Part shown: positions 24,945-36,343 of the stretch, one piece after another
How positions within the stretch are numbered: position 1 is the stretch's first letter
How the letters are laid out: each line of letters starts with the position of its first letter
Source: Impatiens glandulifera
Lineage: Eukaryota > Streptophyta > Magnoliopsida > Ericales > Balsaminaceae
Length of the DNA stretch: 64,000 bases
NCBI RefSeq assembly: GCF_907164915.1
Contig: NC_061866.1
Span: 46,741,370-46,805,369 of the forward strand
Reading direction: 5' to 3'
Made by a program: the position numbers and the translations under genes
Notes under the pieces: model-generated
What the model was told of the DNA's origin: nothing
The model's input: only the letters and a program-made list of their open reading frames with translations
The model's database searches: none

Positions 24945-25115
24945 AATAAATTATAAATATAACCAATAAAATAGCCGGACCATTTAGCCCATTTACCCTC
25001 CTCACCCATAGAATTTTATATATTTGTTTTGAGCAACATATATACCTCAAAATATTAACTTTTATAATATATATTAACAGATTTGGCTTAATGCTAATTA
25101 ATTTAATTTGTTAAT
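24945..25115. repeat. Paralogous copy of the sequence flanking the LINE relic
   Basis: It shares ATTTAGCCCATTTA, AGAATTTTATATATTTGTT and AAAATATTAACnTTTATAAT in this order with 23300-23370 and 24370-24410, but without the roughly 1 kb between them. It serves as an empty-site paralogue. Confidence 0.6.
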
Positions 25116-25577
25116 TCATTATGAATAAATAAACTCAGTTTTACTAAATATATATTGATATATTTTAACAGATTCGTCAAAACTTGTGACGTTTTTTCAT
25201 TTTGTCTACCAAGCCCATATTTTTTGGCCCATATTTTTTGGCCCAAATTTAAAACTAACTAACAAAACATATTTATCTTAATTTATATTTTTCTGAGTAA
25301 CACAAACAAATATAAGGCTGTCATAATTGCCAATCTTTTTTATTAAGAAAAAATGATAAGTTTGTGAAATTTAATATTTTTCCACTTTAATTAATTTAAC
25401 TCATTGATCTGTTAATTAGTATTGTAATTTCCCACTAAAGAAGTAATTATAAGGCCTACTTTAGGTTGATTTTGACAAATAATTATTCAAATAAGAAATT
25501 TATATATTGATTATCCCCCATTACTTGACTTGGTGTTCCCATTGATGGCCTGCATTAATTATACTATACATATATAC

Positions 25578-25656
25578 AAGCCGGCTAACCACTTAATTAT
25601 ATGAAACCTCAAATTATTGAACATTTCAAACTCTTTTCCAAAGTATATATATAAAA
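25578..25656 (+). promoter_or_regulatory. Promoter module of germin-like gene 1
   Basis: The order is AAGCCGGCT, a CACTTAATTAT run, CCTCAAATTATTGAAC, TTTCAAACTC and a TATATATATAAAA TATA box at 25644-25656, about 100 bp before the ATG. The same order precedes all seven germin-like genes; the CCGGCT box is the least variable part. Confidence 0.7.
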
Positions 25657-25754
25657 GGGGATAACTTGGCTTCATAATTCCAAGCACAATTTATAAATTC
25701 ATCATCATATATATATATAGTGTTTCTAACTATAAAGACAATACCTAATTGACA

Positions 25755-26490
25755 ATGGCAAATGAAATCATCATGTTGTGTTTCCTAGCTTTTACATTCA
25801 TCGGGTGCTACTTGGTTGCAGCCTCCGATCCCAAACCACTACAAGATTTTTGTGTCGCCGACCCTACGAGCTCGGGTATGTAAGGAAAATATACATGATT
25901 TGGTCTAATTAGTCGACTTTACTTAAACTATTATATGTGATATTTTGGTTGCAGCTAGAGTGAATGGTGTGTCTTGCAAGGATCCATTATTTGCTCAAGC
26001 AAGTGATTTTTCCTTCAGCGGGCTCCACATTCCTGGAAACACTTCTAATTCAGTTGGTTCTAAAGTGACACCGGTTGGTGTAACTCAACTTCCGGGGTTG
26101 AACACTCTTGGAATCTCATTGGTGCGCATCGACTATGCCCCGTGGGGCATCAACCCTCCCCACACCCATCCTCGGGCTACGGAGGTTCTTATTGTCTTAG
26201 AAGGTTCTCTCCTTGTCGGATTCGTCACCTCCAACCCTGATAACCGATTCATCTCCAAGGTCCTTTACAAAGGGGACGTGTTTGTCTTTCCTATCGGGCT
26301 TGTTCATTTCCAACAGAATGTTGGAAAAGTAAATGCGGTTGCAATTGCTGGATTGAGTAGTCAAAATCCGGGAGTTATTCCCATTGCCAATACGGTTTTC
26401 GGTTCTAATCCGTCAATTGCTAATGACGTTCTAGCCAAGGCATTTCAGGTGGATAAAACCATAATTGATCAAATCCAAGGGAAATTTTAG
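25755..26490 (+). CDS. GLP: Germin-like protein 1 (cupin, apoplastic)
   Basis: Secreted cupin of the germin-like family: a glycosylated, Mn-binding, usually hexameric cell-wall protein, some members of which show superoxide dismutase or oxalate oxidase activity. Two exons, 25755-25875 and 25955-26490 (GT-AG), give 218 aa. The signal peptide is about residues 1-23, with the mature start [10 protein letters not shown]. The N-terminal cysteine pair (DFC...SCKDP), sequon GNTS, germin box [13 protein letters not shown] with two His and one Glu ligand, YKGD, and [12 protein letters not shown] with the third His are all present. Specific changes: SCKDP where the others have PCKDP, and LIVLEGS in place of LTVLEGS or ITVLEGS. 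It is the most divergent 5' end of the array (extra residue, FIGCYLVAA). The ATG is chosen because it opens the signal peptide; an ATG-like start inside the intron is not real. Confidence 0.93.
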
Positions 26491-26499
26491 ATATTGTGG

Positions 26500-28020
26500 A
26501 ATTTAGTTATATGAGTTAATGTTTTATTCAATTGTCTTATGTGTGTTGTTTTTTCATGAGTTGTTGGTGTGATTCAAATTGTTTGGGTTTAATGTTTCAT
26601 TTAGTCAATTCTTAATTTGCTTGTGCTTAGTTGCCAATTTATTTCTAATTCATTTTTATGGTTCAATTTAATTTTTTTTTGAGATAGTATATGTACATTA
26701 AATAATGATAAGAATTGGTTAAGCCCAACAATATAAAATATGATATTTGAAAATAAAAAAATAAAATAAATGTCACAAAATAAAAAGAATACAAAAACTT
26801 TGCGAAACAGATTACTGATATCGTAAATCATCGGTTCAATTTATTACTTACTTGATTAAAAGATTAACAATTAAACAAGCATATTAATTTGTTTTTATAT
26901 GATAATGTTCAAAATATAAATACTTAATCATGCATCTCACTTTTCTTTTACTAATTAAAAACATAGTTTTCCCAACCAACCAATGTAACCTAGTGACAAG
27001 AGTCGACTTACGAAATCAAAATATCACAAGTTGATTTTATCTCAAAATATTTTGAGTTTAAGCGAGAGTATGACTGTAGGGTGTCATGATAATTCTCATT
27101 TAATTCAAAATAAAAACTTTTAAACGAAAACGGAGAACTTTTGAGGTGAATATTAAATATTTAAAACGGTTAGATAAGTTATATTTATATATAATATGTA
27201 GTATATTATTAAGAATATTAAATATATTGTTCAATATAATATTTCCCTTTTATAACATCATATTAAAGATAGATTTTTTTTTGTTTGTTCTTAGCATATA
27301 AAATCACGAAATTTCATATTTAAAATAATGAGTTTCTTTGTTTTTGTTTATTTTGTTTATTGTCCTTTATTTCTTGGAAAAATCTTTAATTTTACAAGTT
27401 TATATTACAAAACGATTTAAAATAAACTTTCTTGAACGTATTTTTTCATACAGCTCTCGCTCTTTGTCTCCTGCAGCTCACCTATTATAATTTTTGATAA
27501 ATAAAAATTTGAAACTATTTGAACAGATAAATGCATAATTAGATAAAAATTAGTTTTAGTACTCATAAAAAAAAATAATATTATATTCATATTTTTCTTC
27601 TTCCACACTTTTTATTTTTTATTTTTGATTATTTGGAAATTATAGTGCAATTTGTTTACCTTATTATTATTATTTTTGAATTTATAATATTTTTTATTTT
27701 AATTAAAATATTTTAGAGAGAATCGAACTCGTGACCTTTAGTTTATTAAAAATCGATTTTTCTTTCCGTCATTCATTATCTATAACTATAACTATAACTA
27801 TGGTAAAGCGTAATAACTCATGCTTGTTATTCCAAGTCTTTTTCGTGTTCAGAGCATTGAAAACAAATAAATTTCTTTAATTAGTTTAGCTAATTAATTT
27901 TGTTAAGTTATGTAATTTCCGGCCACATATTTGAACTCATTTTAGCTTGAATTTGACAATTAAATTAATGAATTGAGAAATTCATTTATGGATAATCACA
28001 TTATATGACTGGTTTTCTTC
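26500..28020. other. Spacer between germin-like genes 1 and 2
   Basis: The 3' UTR of gene 1, then AT-rich sequence with the SINE-like copy at 26975-27112 and a short B-box-like fragment at 27717-27740. No gene. Confidence 0.6.
26975..27112 (+). repeat. tRNA-derived SINE-like element
   Basis: Plus strand: AACCTAGTGACAAGAGTCG (A-box-like), a degenerate B region (ACAAGTTGATTTTAT), TTTTGAGTTTAAGCGAGA and TGTCATGATAATTCTC. The order of motifs matches the minus-strand copies at 3268-3405 and 50695-50835. Confidence 0.5.
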
Positions 28021-28066
28021 ATTGATGCATGGCCTGCAATTATATTGTAGTCTATATATCATCAAT

Positions 28067-28163
28067 TAAGCCGGCTGACCACTTTATTATTATGAACCCT
28101 CAAATTACTAATATTTTCTTGTTGAACATTTCAAACTCTCTTCTCTTCCAAGTATATATAAGG
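28067..28163 (+). promoter_or_regulatory. Promoter module of germin-like gene 2
   Basis: AAGCCGGCTGACCAC, CCCTCAAATTAC, GTTGAACATTTCAAAC and TATATATAAGG (28153-28163). It is preceded by GGCCTGCAATTATA as at the orphan copy at 46381. Confidence 0.7.
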
Positions 28164-28256
28164 GATAGTCTTGGCTTCATCATTCCAAGCCCATTACATT
28201 CATCATATAGAGTGCACTTCTGTTAAGCTAACTATAAAGGCAATACCTAATTCACA

Positions 28257-28999
28257 ATGGCAAATGAAATCATCATGTTGTGTTTTCTAGCTCTTACATT
28301 CGGCGCCTACATGGTTGTCGCCTCTGATCCCAAACCATTGCAAGATTTTTGTGTCGCGGATCCTACGAGCTCAGGTAAGTACTTTTATATCAGTGAATTA
28401 CGAAAATATTGCATGAATTGGTTCGAGAGTAAAAACCTTTTATGTGATATATTCTGGTTGCAGCCAGAGTGAATGGCGTGCCATGCAAGGATCCATCGCA
28501 TGCTCAGGCAAATGATTTCTTCTTCAGCGGGCTTCACATTCCTGGAAACACTTCGAGTCCGGTTGGTTCCAAAGTGACACCGGTTGGCGTAACTCAACTT
28601 CCGGGATTGAACACTCTGGGAATCTCATTGGTGCGTATCGACTATGCCCCGTGGGGCATCAACCCTCCCCACACCCATCCCCGGGCTACAGAGGTTCTTA
28701 CTGTCTTAGAAGGTTCTCTCCTTGTTGGATTCGTCACCTCCAACCCTGATAACCGATTCATCTCCAAGGTCCTCTACAAAGGCGACGTGTTTGTCTTTCC
28801 AATCGGGCTTGTTCATTTCCAACAGAATGTTGGGAATGTAAAAGCGGTTGCAATTGCTGGATTGAGCAGCCAAAACCCGGGAGTTATTCCCATTGCCAAT
28901 ACGGTTTTCGGTTCTAATCCGTCAATTGCTAACGACGTTCTAGCCAAGGCATTTCAGGTGGACAAAACCATAATCGATCAAATCCAGGGGAAATTTTAG
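28257..28999 (+). CDS. GLP: Germin-like protein 2 (cupin, apoplastic)
   Basis: Exons 28257-28374 and 28464-28999 give 217 aa. The signal peptide is residues 1-22 ([20 protein letters not shown]), cysteines are C32 and C47, metal ligands H109, H111, E116 and H157, and a sequon starts at N68. Distinct residues are [10 protein letters not shown] in the N-terminal loop and SSPVGSK, the latter shared only with gene 5, plus NVGNVKAV, shared with gene 6. The intron begins GTAAGT. The stop is TAG. Coding and splice signals are intact, so it is expected to be functional. Confidence 0.93.
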
Positions 29000-30200
29000 A
29001 TATTATGCAATTCCAAGTTAATGTGTTATTCAATTATATTGTTTTGTGGGTGTTTTCTTTTCATGATTAGTTGTTGTTGTGGTCCAAATTGTAATGGTTT
29101 TATGTTTCCTTTGATCAATTTTATTAATGAAGCTAAAATGAGTGTTTCAAAACCAGAAATAATCGAACCTTAACTAGTCCGGAGGTCCTCGTAAAGATTT
29201 ACAAAAAAAGAGAAAAGACGAAACACTAAAAACTCGAAAACAAATACAAGTCCGAAGAAGAAGAATGATATAAAAGATACCCTAAAAGCATATCATTTGA
29301 CATAATAAGAAGGACGTGCTTGGTTTGGGAGATCATGTAAAAGATTCAGACTTCTAAGACTTTCACTAAGGTTGCGCAGGCTTCCATTCATACCGATAGT
29401 AGATTAAGTACAATAGACATTGGAAGAGAAATGATACTCACAAGAAAGTGTATGATGTTTTGATCACATTCCGCGAAAATCACTCGCTTCGTTTTCAAAT
29501 GACCGTTATATTTCTTCTCGCCATTTTTGAAACAGAGCAGAATCTTGAAACTCTTTGATTCTTGTACAGATGTGAAGACGAGTGTTTCGGAATTTAGGAT
29601 CATATGAAGTGTGACTAATTCCCGCGGGTTAAACACGTAACCCGTAAATACACTTAACCAGGCGCAAAATTTATTGGCTCACGGACTTAAATCCAGAATC
29701 TCAGAAAGGCTGGAAATATTCAGCTCTCTACCGCAAAACAAGAAGAGAAGATTATTTCGATTTTTATTATAATTTTGTTATTTGGCTTAAACCACCTCTA
29801 TTTATATTTTTTTTTTATAAATTAAAAATAAAAGTCTTAAATATAAAATAGAATTGCAATATCAAACATTATTTTTTAATTTTTATAAAATCAAAATTTA
29901 TTCTCTACAAATCTCATTTATAATTTTTCTTTCATGACCTTAGAATATTTTTATTAAGAATTCAACTTGAATACATATTTTTCTATATTATTTCTTGTTA
30001 GGGCCTTTTCGGTAAAAATATTATAAAATAATGTATGAATTAATTTTTTTGTTAAAAATATTTAAAAGGAAATATTTTTTTTTAAAGAAATAAAGAATAT
30101 TTTAAAATTTTATTTAATGAATAAAATGATGAAATTTATTAGAGTAGAAATAAAATAATGTTTAAGTCATGTTTGTCATTTTAATACTCTAAGACATAAT
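29000..30200. other. Spacer between germin-like genes 2 and 3
   Basis: The 3' UTR of gene 2, followed by unassigned moderately GC sequence (29150-29600) and a dispersed repeat at 29612-29715, then AT-rich DNA. No gene is supported; a short minus-strand frame at 29388-29636 has no family features. Confidence 0.5.
29612..29715. repeat. Dispersed repeat shared with 46811-46925
   Basis: Shared order: GACTAATTCCCGCGGGTTAA, CACTTAACCAGGCGCA, GACTTAAATCCAGAATCTCA and GAAAGGCTGG. The minus strand has a B-box-like GGATTTAAGTCC, so it may be another tRNA-derived SINE family. Confidence 0.5.
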
Positions 30201-30248
30201 TTTTACCTTTTGTTTTAGTTAAGGTTGTTCATGTCTGCCGACCGTTAT

Positions 30249-30368
30249 GAAGCCGGCTGCCCATTTAATTAGTAATAATTATATGAATCCTCAAATTATA
30301 TATTAATATTTTCCAGTTGAACAATTCAAACTCTTTCTTAATACACACACATCCAGCAGTATATAAGG
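30249..30368 (+). promoter_or_regulatory. Promoter module of germin-like gene 3
   Basis: GAAGCCGGCTGCCCA, ATGAATCCTCAAATTA, GTTGAACAATTCAAAC and a TATATAAGG box at 30360-30368. It follows CATGTCTGCCGACC, which also precedes gene 6. Confidence 0.7.
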
Positions 30369-30476
30369 AATAGCTTATCAAACTTGGCTAAATCATCATA
30401 ATTGGAATCCTTTCATTAAATAATCTGCTATATATAAATTTACTTCTTCCTTTATCTACAACACAATACCTTGAAA

Positions 30477-31223
30477 ATGGCAAATGAAATCGTCGTGTTT
30501 TGTTTTCTAGCTCTTACATTTCGCGCCTACGTGGTTGTCGCCTCTGATCCCAAACCACTTCAAGATTTTTGTGTCGCCGACCTTACCAGCTCAGGTAAGT
30601 ACTTCACATTATGTTAGTAAATTAATTAGAAAATGATTTGGTCTAAGACTTCACTTACACTTTTGTTTGATATTTAATTGGCTGCAGCAAGAGTGAACGG
30701 TGTTCCTTGCAAGGATCCATTGCTCGCTCAGCCAACTGATTTCGCATTTAGTGGGCTTCACATTCCAGGAAACACTTCTAATCCTGTTGGTTCAAAAGTA
30801 ACACCTGTTGGCGTAACTCAACTCCCTGGACTAAACACTCTCGGAATCTCATTGGTGCGTATCGACTATGCCCCTTGGGGCATCAACCCTCCACACACCC
30901 ATCCCCGGGCTACAGAGATTATCACTGTCTTAGAAGGCTCTCTCCTTGTCGGATTCGTCACCTCCAACCCTGATAACCGTCTCATCTCCAAGATTCTCTA
31001 TAAAGGTGACGTGTTTGTCTTTCCCATTGGGCTTGTTCATTTCCAACAGAATGTTGGGAATGTAAATGCGGTTGCAATTGCTGGATTGAGCAGCCAAAAC
31101 CCGGGAGTTATTACCATTGGCAATACAGTCTTCGGTTCCAATCCCTCTATTGCTAACGACGTCCTAGCCAAGGCATTCCAAGTGGATAAAGCCATAATCG
31201 ATCAAATCCAGGGGAAGTTTTAA
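30477..31223 (+). CDS. GLP: Germin-like protein 3 (cupin, apoplastic)
   Basis: Exons 30477-30594 and 30688-31223 give 217 aa with all three His ligands, the Glu ligand and both cysteines. The signal peptide is [20 protein letters not shown]. Its leader, exon 1, intron wording (TTAATTGGCTGCAG acceptor) and TATA region match gene 6 best. Its stop (TAA) and 3' flank match gene 4 best, which makes it a mosaic. Distinct residues are [20 protein letters not shown] and [12 protein letters not shown]. Exon 1 ends in ADLTSS where most copies have ADPTSS. Confidence 0.93.
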
Positions 31224-31224
31224 A

Positions 31225-32515
31225 TATAATTGAATTGTTTTTTGGGTGATGTCTTGTGTCCCTTCGTTTGGTTTTAATGATTTAGTGGTTGGTATAATCC
31301 AAATTGTTTGAGTTATATGTATCAATTTTTTCAATGAAACTTACTATTGTGTTTGTGTAACTTTATGACTAACAATTAACAAAACAAGCTATTATATGGT
31401 AGTGTAAAACTTTAGCGAAACCTAAAAGAGCGCAGGTAAAACAATTTTTTATGTTCCAATAGGAGAGGATTTACCGACGCTTATACAGCGATGCAAGATA
31501 CACTTATTATATTATCGACGCTTTATTTGTATTTGACGGACGTTTTTGTCCCTTATTATTTTATTTAGTGATGATTTTGAGTATTTATAAATTTCAAAAT
31601 AATTATTTGTCAAAACAACAAAGAAACACGAAGCAGTCAAAATTATAACAAAAACATGAAAACTAATATAATTTTACAAGGATAAAACTCAATTTATTTA
31701 ATTGCAAAAATCAGAAATAAATGGTGTAAATAATGAAGTTAAAAGTATGACATTTTATGAGATTATTTTGGAAAAGTCGATGAATCAGTCGAGAACTAAT
31801 AGTCTTTTTCGAAGTTCTACAAATTCAATAATATGTTGTATTGTTAATTTTTTTTTTATTTTCTCTTCAATCATATTTGTGTTATGTTTAGACATCTCTT
31901 ATCATTTTTCATTATAAGTGTTAACCAGAAAACTTCATGACCAGTAATACAATTGGTTAAGAAAATAAATGAAGTGCCAATTGCCTTTCTCTAGTAGGTA
32001 TATGCTCGATAATCTTCTGGGTGAAGTGTTTATGTTTTAATTTTTATTTTCATATTTTCATATTTTTTGATTTTTTGATTTTATTTTTATTTTCTTTCAT
32101 ATCATCTAACTTGTGTCTACATGCATGATTTACATTATTTTTCATTTTACATGTAATATTTAAAAATATAAAATGAACCGCATAAAATAGGAACAATAAC
32201 ATGTCATTATATATATCATTACACAACTGAAAAAAACATGCATCTTCTATAGAAGATTAACTATGATTCGGTGGATTCAAAAACGAAAACTTAACTCTGA
32301 TACCATGTTAAAATATAAAGAAATTGTTTAAATGTTATATAGAATTACTTAATTTATGTATAATTTATGGAGATATAGACTTACAGTAATGATATTAACA
32401 TAATATTATATTACAAATGTATTATTGTTTATGATAACATACTGAACTAGGTTATCTTGATCATTAATACACCAAGACGGCCTGCATGAAAATATGAAAT
32501 ACCCTGTTTCATGTC
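31225..32515. other. Spacer between germin-like genes 3 and 4
   Basis: From about 31420 the sequence parallels 33765 onward after gene 4 (AAAAGAGCGCAGGTAAA, a CGACGCTTTAT motif, AACATGAAAACTAATATAAT). So gene plus 3' flank were duplicated as one unit of about 2.3 kb. An LTR remnant lies at 32290-32443. No gene. Confidence 0.6.
32290..32443 (-). mobile_element. LTR or TRIM remnant with tRNA-Met primer-binding site
   Basis: The minus strand reads TAACA then TGGTATCAGAGTT: an LTR end followed by the initiator-tRNA-Met complementary primer site (TGGTATCAGAG). The LTR part spans about 32306-32438 and has TGTTA/TAACA ends. The equivalent upstream region of gene 5 (34975-35040) lacks it, joining CATGCATCTT directly to a segment like ACTAGGTTATCTTGATC. 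No coding region is seen. Confidence 0.4.
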
Positions 32516-32531
32516 TGCCGATTGCCATGAT

Positions 32532-32638
32532 CAAGCCGGCTGCCCGCTTAATGAATTAATTATATGAATCCTCAAATTAATAATTAATCTTTCAAAGTTG
32601 AACATTTCAAACTACATCTATCCAGCAGTATATAAGGG
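32532..32638 (+). promoter_or_regulatory. Promoter module of germin-like gene 4
   Basis: CAAGCCGGCTGCCCGC, ATGAATCCTCAAATTA, GTTGAACATTTCAAAC and TATATAAGG (32629-32637). It is nearly identical to the gene 5 module, including the upstream ATTGCCATGATCAAG. Confidence 0.7.
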
Positions 32639-32743
32639 CTAGCCTATCAATCTTGGTTTCCTCATAATTGGAAACCCTTCTTCTAGCTATATATAAAATT
32701 AACTTCTTACTTAATCCTTGATCTGCCAGACAATACCTTCAAA

Positions 32744-33474
32744 ATGGCAAATGGAATCGTCATGTTGTGTTTTCTAGCTCTTACATTCGGCGGCTACGTG
32801 GTTTTCGCCTCTGATCCCAAACCACTGCAAGATTTTTGTGTCGCCGATCCTACGAGCTCAGGTACTTTCCATTAGTGAAGCAAAATAAAGCATGATTTGG
32901 TTCAAGACTTAAACTTTTATGTCATCTTTTGGTTGCAGCCAGAGTGAATGGTGTGCCTTGCAAGGATCCATTGTTTGCTCAGGCAAGTGATTTTTCCTTC
33001 AGCGGGCTTCATATTCCTGGAAACACTTCTAATCCCGTCGGTTCCAAAGTGACACCTGTTGGTGTAACTCAACTCCCGGGTTTGAACACTCTCGGAATCT
33101 CTTTGGTGCGCATCGACTATGCCCCATGGGGAATCAATCCTCCTCACACCCATCCCCGGGCTACAGAGATTCTCACTGTCTTAGAAGGCTCTCTCCTAGT
33201 CGGATTTGTCACATCCAACCCTGTTAACCGCCTCATCTCCAAGGTCCTCTACAAAGGCGACGTGTTTGTCTTTCCCATCGGGCTTGTTCATTTCCAACAG
33301 AATGTTGGGAATGTAAACGCGGTTGCAATTGCTGGATTGAGCAGTCAAAACCCGGGAGTTATTCCCATTGGCAATACAGTCTTCGGTTCCAATCCCTCAA
33401 TTGCTAATGACGTCTTAGCCAAGGCATTTCAGGTGGATAAAACCATAATTGATCAAATCCAGGGGAAATTTTAA
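32744..33474 (+). CDS. GLP: Germin-like protein 4 (cupin, apoplastic)
   Basis: Exons 32744-32861 and 32939-33474 give 217 aa. The signal peptide is [20 protein letters not shown]; cysteines, sequon and metal ligands are intact. Exon 1 and the intron (GTACTTTCCATTAGTGAAGC) match gene 5, while the stop TAA and 3' UTR (GTGATGTCTTGTGTC) match gene 3. It is the only copy with SNPVNRL; the others have Asp or Glu before Asn. IGNTVFGS is shared with gene 3. Confidence 0.93.
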
Positions 33475-35090
33475 ATATAATTATGAATTCATGCTTTATA
33501 ATTCAATTGTTTGTGTGATGTCTTGTGTCTCTTCGTTTTTTTTTTAAGATTTAATGGTTTAAATGATCCAAATTGTTTGAGTTATATGTATCAATATGTT
33601 CAATTATTTCAATGAAACTTACTATTTTGTTTGTGTAACTTTCATTTATAATGATGATATAACAAACAATTAACCAAACAAGTTATATATATGGTTTTCC
33701 CAAGCCAGTAAACGCCACTACAGTTTTCTGGAGCACATTTAAAAGCAGTCAGTAACTTTAGAGAGACCTAAAAGAGCGCAGGTAAATATTTTTTATGTGC
33801 CAAAAGTAGAGGATCTTACCGACGCTCTTATTATATTATCGACGCTTTATTTTTGTATTTCACTGACGTATTAGTCATTGATTTTTTGGATTTATTGACG
33901 CTTTTGAGTTTTATAAATTTCAAAAATATTATTTGTCAAACAACAAAGAAACACAAAACAGACAAAATTATATAAAAAAAACATGAAAACTAATATAATT
34001 TTAAAAGGATAAAACTTAATTTATTTAATCACGAATTACAAATAAATTGTGAATTGTAAAAATGACGAAGTTAAGAGTATTATAATCATAAGTTATTTTC
34101 AATGATCTCAATTATTGCAGTAGATTTTGGATAAGTATTATTTAGACACTTTTCTAAATTCATTAAAAAAAATTGGAAGAGTCAGGAGTTAATTATCTTT
34201 TCCGAACGTTTATAATCTCGGTAATCTATTGAGAGACGTGTTTATTTTTTGTTTTTGTTTTTATTTCCATTTAATTTTTAGGTTCTATTTTTTATTTTAC
34301 CACCTGTCAGATTTATCTCATCATTTTTTATATAGATAAGATCATTTTAAAAAATCCATAAACAATTCAAACATAAAATTGGCTAGAAAAATCAGTGAGG
34401 TGTTAATTGCTATCCTCAAATATCTATGAGCCCTAAAATTTTTGGACCACTTATTTTTATATTCTTATTTTTTTGTATTGTAGTTTTTTTTTTTTTTTTA
34501 CTTTTTTTTCTCTCATGTGATGCTTATATTTTACCGGACCACGTGATTATGTTTTTTTTCTTCTTATTTTCATGTTTGATGAATTTTTATTTTTTATTTT
34601 CTCTCATCACATATTTGTAAACACGTCATTTTTTAATATATATATATATAGATAATTTAAAAAGTAAAAAAGTTCGGAAACAACTCAAAAATAAAATTAG
34701 AATGAAAAAAAATGTGATACAAGAAACCTCATGAGCAAAAATCTCATGCAATTGGTTTAAAAAATTTAAGTTTTTCTTGAATATTTACGAGATCGATAGT
34801 TGTCTACGTGTTCATGTTTTTATTTTTAATTTTATGTTTTTGGGATAATTTTTATTTATTTTTTTGTCAAAGTGATGTTTGTGTTCTTGTGCTTCTCATA
34901 CATTTTATTATAATGTACCATTTTAAAAAAAAAAATCAACTCATATAAGATAGATAGTAACCGTGCCATCTCATTATACCGTTGGTAAACATGCATCTTG
35001 TTGGATTATCTAAATCTCAGTTCGTACTTGACTAAGTTATCCTGATCATTGAAACACCATGCAAGACGGCCTGCAATGAAATTAAATATG
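33475..35090. other. Spacer between germin-like genes 4 and 5
   Basis: The first 600 bp repeat the layout after gene 3. Then AT-rich DNA with poly-T and a block at 34725-34920 that parallels 31920-32130. No gene; the 34426-34620 frame is low-complexity Phe/Leu from T-rich DNA. Confidence 0.6.
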
Positions 35091-35124
35091 AAATACTATG
35101 TTCATGTCTGCCGATTGCCATGAT

Positions 35125-35239
35125 CAAGCCGGCTGGCTGCCCGCTTAATGAATTAATTATATGAATCCTCAAATTATTAATTAATCTTTCAAAGTTGAAC
35201 ATTTCAAACATCATCTATCCAGCATGCAGTATATAAGGG
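35125..35239 (+). promoter_or_regulatory. Promoter module of germin-like gene 5
   Basis: CAAGCCGGCTGGCTGCCCGC (the GGCT is duplicated compared with gene 4), CCTCAAATTATTAATTAATC, GTTGAACATTTCAAAC and TATATAAGGG (35230-35239). Confidence 0.7.
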
Positions 35240-35320
35240 CTAGTCTATCAATCTTGGTTTCCTGCAACTAGCTATATATAATTAACTTCTTCCTTCATCT
35301 ACAAAAAAAATACCTTGAAA

Positions 35321-36090
35321 ATGGCAAATGGAATCATCATGTTGTGTTTTCTAGCTCTTACATTCGGCGGCTACGTGGTTGTCGCCTCTGATCCCAAACC
35401 ACTGCAAGACTTTTGTGTCGCCGATCTTACCAGCTCAGGTACTTTCCATTAGTGAAGCAAAATATGCATGATTTGGTTCAAGACTTAAAAAACTTTTAGC
35501 TGATGTTATAGAAAAAATTGTATTGAATGATATATCGAATTACTCTAATTGCAGCTAGAGTGAACGGTGTGCCTTGCAAGGATCCATCGCTTGCGAAAGC
35601 AAGCGATTTCTTCTTCAGTGGGCTTCACATTCCTGGAAACACTTCGAGTCCTGTTGGTTCAAAAGTGACACCTGTTGGCATAACTCAACTCCCTGGTTTG
35701 AACACTCTCGGAATATCATTGGTGCGCATCGACTATGCCCCGTGGGGCATCAACCCTCCCCACACCCATCCCCGGGCTACAGAGATCCTCACCGTCTTAG
35801 AAGGCTCTCTCCTCGTTGGATTCGTCACATCCAACCCTGAGAACCGCTTCATCTCTAAAGTCCTCTACAAAGGCGACGTGTTTGTCTTTCCTATCGGTCT
35901 TGTTCATTTCCAACAGAATGTTGGGAATGTAAACGCGGTTGCAATTGCTGGATTGAGCAGCCAAAACCCGGGAGTTATTCCCATTGCCAATACAGTCTTC
36001 GGTTCCAATCCCTCAATTGGTAATGACGTCCTAGCCAAGGCATTCCAGGTGGATAAAACCATAATCGATCAAATTCAGGGGAAATTTTAG
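35321..36090 (+). CDS. GLP: Germin-like protein 5 (cupin, apoplastic)
   Basis: Exons 35321-35438 and 35555-36090 give 217 aa. The signal peptide is [20 protein letters not shown]; both cysteines and all metal ligands are kept. The intron is longer than in the neighbours because of about 40 extra bp before the acceptor. Distinct residues are [25 protein letters not shown] (also in gene 6), SNPENRF and SIGNDVL. The 5' half resembles gene 4; the TAG stop and 3' UTR (TCATGTTTGATTCAATTG) resemble gene 6. It is the last copy before the 11-kb gap. Confidence 0.93.
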
Positions 36091-36334
36091 ATATTATGGA
36101 ATTATATTTTCATGTTTGATTCAATTGTTGTATGTATGCATGGGGTGATGTCTCTTCATTTGTTTGTAGTGATTTATAAGTGGGATCCAATTGTTTGAGT
36201 TATATCTATAAATTTGTTCAATTTAATATGTTAACGAAATTTTACCTCTTTGTTTGTGCCTAACTTCCATTTCTAATCATGGATCAAATGATAAACAATT
36301 AATTAAACAAGCCTATTATTATATACGGTAGTGT

Positions 36335-36343
36335 AAAACATAA
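36335..36343. repeat. Left 9-bp target-site duplication of the MULE
   Basis: AAAACATAA directly before the left terminal inverted repeat; an identical copy is at 40126-40134. Confidence 0.9.

Larger units (their letters stand above)
21170..25560. other. Gene-free AT-rich region upstream of the germin-like array
   Basis: Very AT-rich, with a long (TA)n tract at 22597-22684, a LINE relic (23385-24370) and a duplicated AT-rich segment (24945-25115). No ORF with recognisable protein character apart from the LINE relic. Confidence 0.6.

Noticed and set aside
25945..25960. Alternative start upstream of exon 2 in germin-like genes (frames reading MVAARVNG)
   Set aside because: The start falls inside the intron just before the TTGCAG acceptor; the real ATG is in exon 1 with the signal peptide.
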